A stretch of DNA of 64,000 nucleotides, from positions 2,099,501 to 2,163,500 of the forward strand of contig WPIO01000051.1 in the NCBI GenBank assembly GCA_009760855.2, in the 5' to 3' direction. Each line of letters opens with the position of its first letter. The first letter of the stretch is position 1. Positions 56,420 through 64,000 of the stretch are shown here, piece by piece. Source of the DNA: Cristatella mucedo (lineage: Eukaryota; Bryozoa; Phylactolaemata; Cristatellidae). The notes beneath the pieces are model-generated. The model saw only the letters and a program-made list of their open reading frames with translations. It was not told the origin of the DNA and ran no database searches. A program made the position numbers and the translations under genes.

Positions 56420-59060
56420 TAGGCAGCTACTGATCGCAGGAGACTTCAGTATTCAAAACTGACAACCCTAGCAACAGCCAGGTCTGCTCATTTCTTGACT
56501 GTTTGGAGAACTTTGGTTTGGTCCAGCACGTTAATCACACCACTCACGTGGCTATATCCTAAATCTCTTTATCACTAAGGATGTCTGTCCCGTGGACTTT
56601 TTGCGTGCCCGCCGACTCTCTCGGATCACTGTTCGGTTTCTTTTACTGTTTCTGCTTCTTTGTACGTACAGGGTAATGTTGAGCTTGTCCGGTGACGTAA
56701 CCTAAAAAGCATTGATCAAGACAAATTTTTCAAATCTGTATGTGATGCTGGTCTCCTTGATCGGCACCCAGACTCGACCAACAGCCTCGATGCCGTCGCT
56801 CATGCAGTGAACACTACCCTTAACAGTGCTCTCGACAAGCATGCTCCGGTATAGTCTGTCCGTGTAGAGAATCGTAGAGACTTCTTTCAATTTAAAAAAA
56901 CTTCAAAGGTGTGCCGTGTTAAGCGCAGGCTCGAATGCTCTTTTAAAAAGTTGTGTTCTGATGCTCTGACCTAGTCAGTTGTTTGTAACGCATTCTTTGA
57001 GTCTACTCCATGAAGCTAATACAAGCCAGGGCTTCTTTTTTCACTCGAAAACTAAAGTCCGGCATGTCAGACCCAAAACAGATTTACAAGACGGCAAATA
57101 ATTTGCTGACCAACGATGAGAGGTCTCACTCCCGCATATCAACAGCTCGGCCGAAAGGTTTTCAGCCTTTGTTTTTTACTGAAACAAATGTGTATATTTG
57201 TGCCTCCATAAAGTCCCCTATGCCTAATTTAATTTCTGAATCGCAAACCATGACCTTCCTGAAAAGTACTTCCGAGGTCTCTGCATGCGATGTGGCTACC
57301 TTAATAAGGTCCAGCAAAAAGAGCTTGTCTCCTGAAGACCCTATACCAGCGATTCTCAGCCTGTGGGTCGCAACCCCTTTGGGGGTCGAACGACCCTTAA
57401 ACAGGGGTTGCCTAAGCACCCAAGACCATCAGAAAACACGTATTTCCACATTTTGCACGCAATAGTTTTGTGGTTGTGGGTCACCACAACATGAGGAACT
57501 GTGTTAAAGGGTCGCGGCATTAGGAGGGTTGAGAACCACCGCCCTATACCATCATCTCTGTTGTCTTCGCTGGCAGACCAACCTGGCCCAGCTTTAACCG
57601 AGGTTTCTAATGCTTTCCTGGAAAAGGAAGTTGTAACCGAGTCCTTCAAATCGGCCATCGTTAGGCCAATACTTAAAAAGCACGAGTTAGATGCTGGGGT
57701 CCTGGCAGACTATCGCCCATTTTCCCCTCTTCCTTTTTTTCAAATATTCTGGTAAACATTGTCGCTAAGCAGCTGGTGGCAAGCATTAAAACGAATGAAG
57801 TGTCAATATTTTCATGAATGATTGAGACTAACGATCGGTCTGTCAGACGAGGCACTGGCATGGTATAAATCGCACTTGCCTGATCGTGTTTAATCCGAGT
57901 CGCGTGGGGTTAGGGCTCATCCACCTGATCAGTAACCTTGTAGAGTCCCGCAAGGGTCCGTCTTCGGTCCGTTGCTGTTCTCCATTTATACTCAACCTCT
58001 AGGAAAGTGATTCAGGCCCATGGGATTTGATATCACTTTTATGCTGATGATACGCAGCTGTATGTGTCGTTTAAACCGTCGTAATCTGCTGCAGCAACTG
58101 ATAAAATGAATGCTAGCCTTGCCAAAATTCGATCCTGGATGTCAACAACTTTCCTTAAACTGAACGACAATAAAACTGAACTGCTGCTCATAAAACAACA
58201 TATGCCTGTGGCTGGACTAGACTACTTTGCTTTTATAATAGATGATGCTGTTCTGAGACCATCATCACGTGCTCGGAATTTCGGTGTCGTCTTTGACAGC
58301 TTCCTAAATTTTGAAAGCTTCGTTAAGGAGACTGCTTCCATAGCAAGCCATTACGTCCAACCCATATCTGAGATTAGGAACTGTCTTCCACGGTCGCTTG
58401 CAAATAATTAAAGTAGCTACTTAATTCAGTCTTGGCTACATTGTTGTAATTCTCTTATGGCTGGGCCACCGAAAAAAGCCACTAGGCCACGTCAGCTGGT
58501 ATTGAATACAGCTGCAAGACTAGTTTGAAAATCCCAGAGATTTTACCACGTGTCTCCTTTGCTAAAAAATATCGGAAGGTTGCCAGTTGATCAACGAATA
58601 CAGAGCAACATTCTTACGCTGACCCATAAGGCCCGCCACGGCTTGGCTCTCCACAGCTAGCTGAACTGCTGCAAACGTTTCAGCCTTTGCCCTCAGGTCC
58701 TTTATGGACAATAAACTAGCTGCTTCATTACTCAGCTTAAAGACCGTTGGCGACAGCACCTTTTTCTATGCAGGTCCTAGACTGTGGAACTCGCTTATTA
58801 TGCTACGACAACTACTTGCCTGCTGCCGACTATGGCACATCCTTTCCATCAGTCCTTAGCTACTACTTCCATGTTACTCACAACCTCAACTGTTCTTCTG
58901 GCTCTGCTATGCTTCTCACTTTCTTTTTATTATGTGAGATGAAGTCTGTTTGCTTCCAAATGCTCACTGAAATCTTTTTAGGCTGTGAGTGCGCTAGACA
59001 AAACTCTCCTGCCACCCACATAGTCTTTACGGCTTTTTGGAGTTACAGGCGGAGATAAAT
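56420..59060 (+). mobile_element. LINE-B copy, most complete in the window
   Basis: Plus-strand remnants in the right order: end of the endonuclease (LLIAGDFS-like, near 56425), the pre-RT DPIP ... VRPILKKHELDAG and ADYRPFS block (57330-57735), the GVPQGS/YADD neighbourhood (57950-58080) and KIRSWMSTTFLKLNDNKTEL (58120-58190). Then come the terminal QLVLNTAARL region (58490) and the 3' UTR to the TCCAAAAAG/GGAGTTACAGGCGGAGAT end near 59060. Many stops and shifts. A SPIN MITE interrupts it at 57347-57541. Confidence 0.8.
57339..57549. mobile_element. SPIN-like non-autonomous hAT element with 8-bp TSD
   Basis: 195 bp (57347-57541) beginning CAGCGATTCTCAGCCTGTGG and ending AGGGTTGAGAACCACCG (inverse termini), flanked by CCCTATAC on both sides (57339-57346, 57542-57549), an exact 8-bp hAT-type duplication. 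Internal text such as GTCACCACAACATGAGGAAC and GGGTCGCGGCATTAGGA matches what I know of SPIN non-autonomous elements. It splits the LINE-B RT frame, which becomes continuous once the element and one TSD are ignored. Confidence 0.88.
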
Positions 59061-60287
59061 TACATGAAATCATGCTTTAATGCTTGCAAGGGATTTTGGC
59101 TGTCCGTCACTCCTCCGCGACACTGGCGTCGCTCGTTGACCTCCACATCTCTGAATGATAACTGATTTCGATGACTTGAAAACTCGGGATTTGTGCTACT
59201 CCCCTCCCACTGTAGGATTTCGCTATGCAGCCACATCGCCTGGATCGCCGTACGTTCTGCATCGATGCTATAAATCAAGATGAATAATATTTTCCCGTTG
59301 ACCACTGTCATAGCGAAAATACTTATGGCACGGTTACCTGTAAACGCCGAGGAAGACAAAGTTGTTAAGGCAACTGCACGTGTATTGCTTCGTCGCCTTA
59401 TTTCGCTTCTCGTCCCATGCAGTGTGGCATGAAGTATTTTGAATATTTAAAATGCTAGCGTTTGTCACGGATAGTACTGATTCGACTCACCAAGTTTCCT
59501 TCCACGACATTGTTTTCGCTCGTTGAAGAAAAACCCGCTGCGATCAGTTAAATCAGTTCGCACACAATTCGTTTGATATACTAGCATTGCAATATATGTC
59601 ACAGCCTCAATTTTTATTTGGGCCATTTAGCATTGCCTAGGTGTGGCGTCCTTTTAAACTAAAATCCTTGATGCCATCGCCCAAAAATGCGTACACATTG
59701 TGTCACCATCTCATTTCTAGGAGTATTAGATGATGTGCTCAGTGAGGGAGTTGTGAAAATTCAATATAGCTAAAATATGTTAGCAACTCTTGAGTATAAA
59801 AGGTATCGAATTCCGGTAGGTGGTTGGTGGAATTGTCTTTGCTATGTTCCTTAGGTTGCTGGCTCAACAATTCAACAATTGATAAGCGTTGCTTAAAAAG
59901 TCTCTGCCTAGTTGCTGCCGCTTATCGTTAGATCTATTTTATGAACACGGTATATCGCATGCATTTAGCTGGAAACCTGCCTTGCTTCTCTAAGGCAGGT
60001 TTGTCAACTGTATGCGGCGTGGCTGAAAATTAAGATATCAGGCGATTCGGCCGCAACATTTTTTGGAGCGACTCCTGTTTCCTGTCTATTCGCATATGTT
60101 GCTACTGTTGGAGAACGGAGGCAGTGGTTGGTGTGCATTTATTTAACAAATTCTCAAAGAAAAAGTTCTGGAAGATTACCAGTTTGCCACACGGAACTTA
60201 CAGCACCTGCTGTGAAATGTTTAGCCTAGCCCATGTATTATAGCTATGAAGCTGTCTCCGTGTCTCACTCTAGCGAGCATCTTTCAG
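59061..60287. other. End of intron 2, no gene recognised
   Basis: Unique sequence leading to the acceptor CATCTTTCAG at 60278-60287. Nothing else recognised. Confidence 0.5.
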
Positions 60288-60469
60288 TGCCAGAGAACGC
60301 CTTCACACAGAGCTGGAGAGTTGTGGAAAGAAATGGCGCGGTCTTCCTGTGGTACCACTCAGGAGACCACGAGCCTGACTGGCTGCCACCTGAACACGAC
60401 GAGCTCACCGGCGGTGGGCTTGACCAGATGTGCGGCCGCACAGAGCACGTCGTATACTCTAACATTCAG
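60288..60469 (+). CDS. nvd: Neverland/DAF-36-like Rieske oxygenase, exon 3
   Basis: Acceptor ATCTTTCAG, phase 1 in, phase 0 out. It encodes residues 181-241: VPENAFTQSWRVVERNGAVF, LWYHSGDHEPDW, then GRTEHVVYSNIQ. These match the Neverland segment after the Rieske domain (Trp-x-x-x-E-x-N-G ... V-W-Y-H ... G-R-T-E-H ... H-I-Q). In the family the next residues begin with an E-I-P-E-N-G-A-D-like iron-site motif, which is not found in the remaining 3.5 kb, so later exons lie beyond the window. The donor is CAG|GCAAGT, a GC rather than GT splice site with otherwise perfect consensus. Confidence 0.9.
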
Positions 60470-61668
60470 GCAAGTCGGACGCGCGTTTGGAGGGGGGGGG
60501 GAGCAAGCAGCCTAGTCTCCACCGAGGTAGCATTTAGTAAAACCTTTGACATTAACCTTTAAACTTTTAACCTCCTGCTAGTGCGAACTTGCCCTATAAG
60601 CCATTCACGTCTTAACTCTGAACGACAGCAGTGCAGCCGAAAGCCGTCTTTGCAAAGCTTTCCTATGTAATGCTTCGCGATTCTAGCAAGCTTCCAGTCG
60701 TCGTTGACCTCTATCCTGTCTGCCCTTTCCGCTGGGTGCAATTGGCTTGTGATAAAGTCGTCATAGTGACGTCGCCGAATGCATCGCCCGGCCCGGATAA
60801 AGCCACTCTTTCCTCGCCGCTGTGCGACGAGCACCTAGAGTGGCTTCGATAAATGGTTAGACCTCGTGAGTCTGCCCTCGTCGTGACATATCAAGTTTAC
60901 AAAGACAGCTCGGTTTTTCTTCCGAAAATTGTCCTTGTCACACGAAAACCCGAAAGCTCACCCAAGGATCCACGGTCGAGTTTTGACGAAGCCCATTGAG
61001 CACTCTCGCGAAATAAAGTCCGCACGAGCGAGGAAACTGCAGATCCTAAGGAGTAGCATGGTTTGGGATTCTCATGCAACGATTTATAAAGTACCTAGAT
61101 AGAGAGTTAGTGCTCCTATGGTGCTATGCAAATGACTTATTCTTACAATTTAATGATCATTATTTACAAACTTTCAACTCTGATTTAAATTTAAGGAACG
61201 CGGTCTAGTATGCAACAATTTATTATGATATCCATCAGTTGTATGTTTCCTTTTGATTTTTCACAATATTTTCGTAGTTTAGCTCAGTCACACATTACGC
61301 AAGCTGCCGGGTGAAGTGCATCTAATTTTGCTTGCAGATAATAATCTGCTGTGCGCTCGTCGTCAAGATTCTTAATATAAACTGGGGCAGTGTGTTGGTA
61401 TTAGCAGTAGTGTGTTGGCTTAATTTGAGTTGCAGATTTCTCTGCATTTCCCTACGCCCTCGTCGGGAGACAACGACGAAAGCGCTACTCAACGGCCACC
61501 GCTAGGTAGCGAATCTGCACTTGGGACTGGGTTTGATAAAGTGCATTCGCGAGAATTTTTTCAAACGGACGTTAGCCGTCCGCGTAAACAATTAGGCCAT
61601 CCGTCGTGCGTAAAGATACGACAATAGTATCTTCGTTTCTCAATTACGATGGGTACGGGTGGGATAGT
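60470..61668 (+). other. Start of intron 3
   Basis: Includes a G-run near 60494 and a LINE-A/SINE-like hairpin tail at about 61088-61140 (AAAGTACCTAGATAGAGAGTT). No further exon of the Rieske gene seen. Confidence 0.6.
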
Positions 61669-63627
61669 CAGAGGCGTATCGAGGGGTGGGGGACAGATGT
61701 CCCCGTTTGCCAAAGCCATGGAGGTGCCAAAAACAAAAGAGATTTTACATTTTTTTAAACTTTTCCAGTGAGAATACCAATATTAATTTCAATCAAGTCT
61801 TTGTTTCAATGGACTTGACTATTGCTGGCTGAGCGTGCCTACAGACTTCATGAAAGCTTCATAAAAAAGCTTTGCTCAGTGAAGACAAAGACAGTCAACA
61901 TTTGGATTGTTGTGGTGCAAACACTACCGCGAAAAAAGAAGATACTTAATCTACTGCAACTTTTCAGGTGCTTAACCTGAAAGATATTGCCTACCTGAAG
62001 TTCGACCAAACCTCTGTTTTGCACTTCATTCAGCATCCACCTCAAACTGAATTAGTACTACGAGGATCAAGATATTTTCATAACCAAGAAGGTTCATTTG
62101 CTCGAAAAATTGGTAGAGCCTCGAGCACAGCCTGGTTCAAGAGGTAACTTGCTAATGGGGTTGAAGTTAACAGGACCTGACTGATCTAGACTACCTCAAG
62201 ACAGTTGGCATTTTGCTTCCGTTGTTTATTCTTCCATATGTCGACCCGAAATGTGTGATCTTCACTTGAATTAGCAAAAAGGGTTTAGCCAATAGAAGAA
62301 AACCTGAAAAACCAATTGCCCTTGAAAACAGCTCTTCTTACCATCCGGCTTTCACAACATGGAAAGAAACAAAGGGGAGACTTGTCAAAAAAGTGGAATA
62401 GACACTGCTGTTGAGGAACAAATCTTATCGGAAAAACAACGATGGCTACAAGTCCTAAAGAGAGTTCTGAGCTGCATCATGCTCTTGATTTCTCAAGACC
62501 CGGCATTTCATGCTCGCCAAGAGAGTGTTGGCCTGGCTGGTGAGAACAACAGTTGGAAATTTCTTGGAACTTCAGCATCTTCTAGCTCGGTACGATCCTC
62601 TTCTGCAATCACACCCCGACCACGCTAGAAAGAATGCCAATTCAGTTTCTTATCTGTCTCGTCAAATCCAAAATTAGTTCCTTAATTTACTTGCATCCAC
62701 AGTCAGAGACAAGCTACTCTGCGACAAATGGCAAACAAGTGCCATATGGAATTCTGTTTGATTTAACTACTGATTTGGCACACCTCTAGCAAATGTCTGA
62801 AGTCATTAGATATGTCGATGTTTATTTTGCCAATAAAACAGTCATCATCAAAGAGTCTTTCCAAGGCTTTCTTCAAATCTACGCTAAAGATGCTGCAGTA
62901 ACTGGGTGTCTCATTTTGGGTAAACTTGAATCTGACAAAATTTCTTTGCAAGATTGCAGGTTGCAGTGCTACGAAAATGCAGCAGTCATGCCCGGCCACT
63001 TTTCAGGTGTCCAAAAGAGAATACTATCCAGAAATGAGAAGAATACTTTTGTAAACTGTGATAAAGACAGCTTGAACATGGCCGGCGTTCATGCTGCAAG
63101 TCAAGGTTCCTTTGTCATAACCTTTTTTGGAACAATAAAGAGCACATACTTATTCTTTTCAAGATCAACTCTGAGGTGGGAAGAACTGGAGAAAGTCTTG
63201 GCCACCACTTTCAAACGTGACTCTGCAACATAAGTGGAGTGCAAGAGTGGAGGCTCTGAAAGCTATCAATGATGGATTAGACAACACAGTAGGTCTTTTG
63301 GATCAACTGTCTGAGGATACAAGTGGAAAAATTGAAATAGTAGGAGAAGTTGGTAGTTTCGTAATTGTATTTATAAGTTAAATTTGTTTGGCTCTGTTGC
63401 TATTTTGGTACAACATCCTAAGGAAGATTGAACACATTCAGAAAATACTACAGGATTCATAGATGAACTTTCAAAGACGCCTCTTGTGACCTCTACTCTC
63501 TTCAAATTAAATTGTCAAACTTCAAGAAGACCAATGCCAAGAATTAGTACTAGATGCCAAACGGTGGCGTGAATTTGTCAAGAGCTGCAGTGTAAGGAAA
63601 CATTCACCAAAGGATACAGATACCTGG

Positions 63628-63668
<41 letters not shown>

Positions 63669-64000
63669 CTCTCTCTCTCTCTCTCTCTCTCTCTGCTTTC
63701 AAGATGCTGGTCTCTCGGCTGAGGGAGAGATTTTAAGAATAATGTAGGGCACCATACACTATCTCCAACAAGAAATTAAAACTAGGTTTAACCGGCTCAC
63801 AGATTTGGATGCCAAATTGGGTGTCTTGTTGGAAGTCGAGCAGCTTTTAAAAAGACGACCAGATCAAACTCAGCCTGCAATGTTTAGATCTTGGCGTCTT
63901 CTATTGTTTAGACGTCAATGGAAAGAGCAGTACCACAAAATGTGTGAATGTAAAATGCTTCTTGGCTCAGGTCACGACTTGGCACCAAAGATCCCTTGGG
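61669..64000 (+). mobile_element. ZMYM1-like hAT transposase remnant
   Basis: Possible 5' terminus CAGAGGCGTATCGAGG at 61669. Decayed coding on the plus strand: 62410-62560 has a VEEQILSEKQRWLQVLKRVL run. The ORF 62793-63233 (146 aa) has IRYVDVYFANKTVIIKESF, then VNCDKDSLNMAGVHAASQG, FFGTIKSTYLFFS and TLRWEEL. This is the DUF4371/RNase H-like part of ZMYM1-type hAT transposases that are abundant in animal genomes. Stops, frameshifts and a (CT)n at 63634-63694 show it is inactive. It runs off the window, so the hAT C-terminal dimerisation region is only partly visible. Confidence 0.8.
63634..63694. repeat. (CT)n microsatellite
   Basis: CT run interrupted once by CCCCT, inside the hAT remnant. 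Confidence 0.95.

Overview
This window looks like nuclear DNA of a bilaterian invertebrate. Three host genes have spliced, protein-coding structure in the standard code: a glyoxalase GLOD5-like gene, a TOPORS-like RING protein, and the 5' half of a Neverland/DAF-36 Rieske oxygenase with introns of 6 and 11 kb. The rest is repeat-rich: two families of CR1/L2-type LINE fragments, tRNA-derived SINEs, a SPIN-type hAT MITE, a decayed ZMYM1-like hAT element, and many microsatellites. A lophotrochozoan or flatworm is my guess; the sequence alone does not settle the species.

Layout. 1-1.96 kb: LINE and SINE fragments. 2.67-3.94 kb: last two exons of a GLOD5-like gene (+). 6.69-9.60 kb: TOPORS-like gene (-), convergent with GLOD5. 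11.7-17.6 kb: LINE/SINE graveyard. 17,669-40,055: one 22.4-kb AT-rich Polinton/Maverick (adintovirus-like) provirus with terminal inverted repeats and a candidate 5-bp target duplication. 42.2-60.5 kb: three exons of the Neverland-like gene (+), with its introns full of LINE, SINE and SPIN insertions. 61.7-64 kb: ZMYM1-like hAT transposase remnant (+), cut by the window end.

The provirus is the centre of interest. It carries a retroviral-type integrase near the left end and protein-primed-type DNA polymerase B at the right end. Between them are a double-jelly-roll-type major capsid protein, an FtsK/HerA-type packaging ATPase, an adenain-like cysteine protease, a DUF5679-like zinc ribbon, a parvovirus-type phospholipase A2 protein, a YqaJ/PD-(D/E)XK-like nuclease, and four proteins built from tail-fibre-like repeats. 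About ten further genes are unassigned. Nearly every gene start is preceded within a few bases by TATATAG, and some divergent start codons lie only 12-18 bp apart.

The element is not intact. It has at least a dozen one-base frameshifts, short tandem duplications and two LINE insertions. It also has many in-frame TAA/TAG/TGA codons, often in stretches with no frameshift and often where Gln (TAA/TAG) or Trp (TGA) would fit. This could be C-to-T biased decay or a reassigned genetic code, and I rate it the observation most worth testing.
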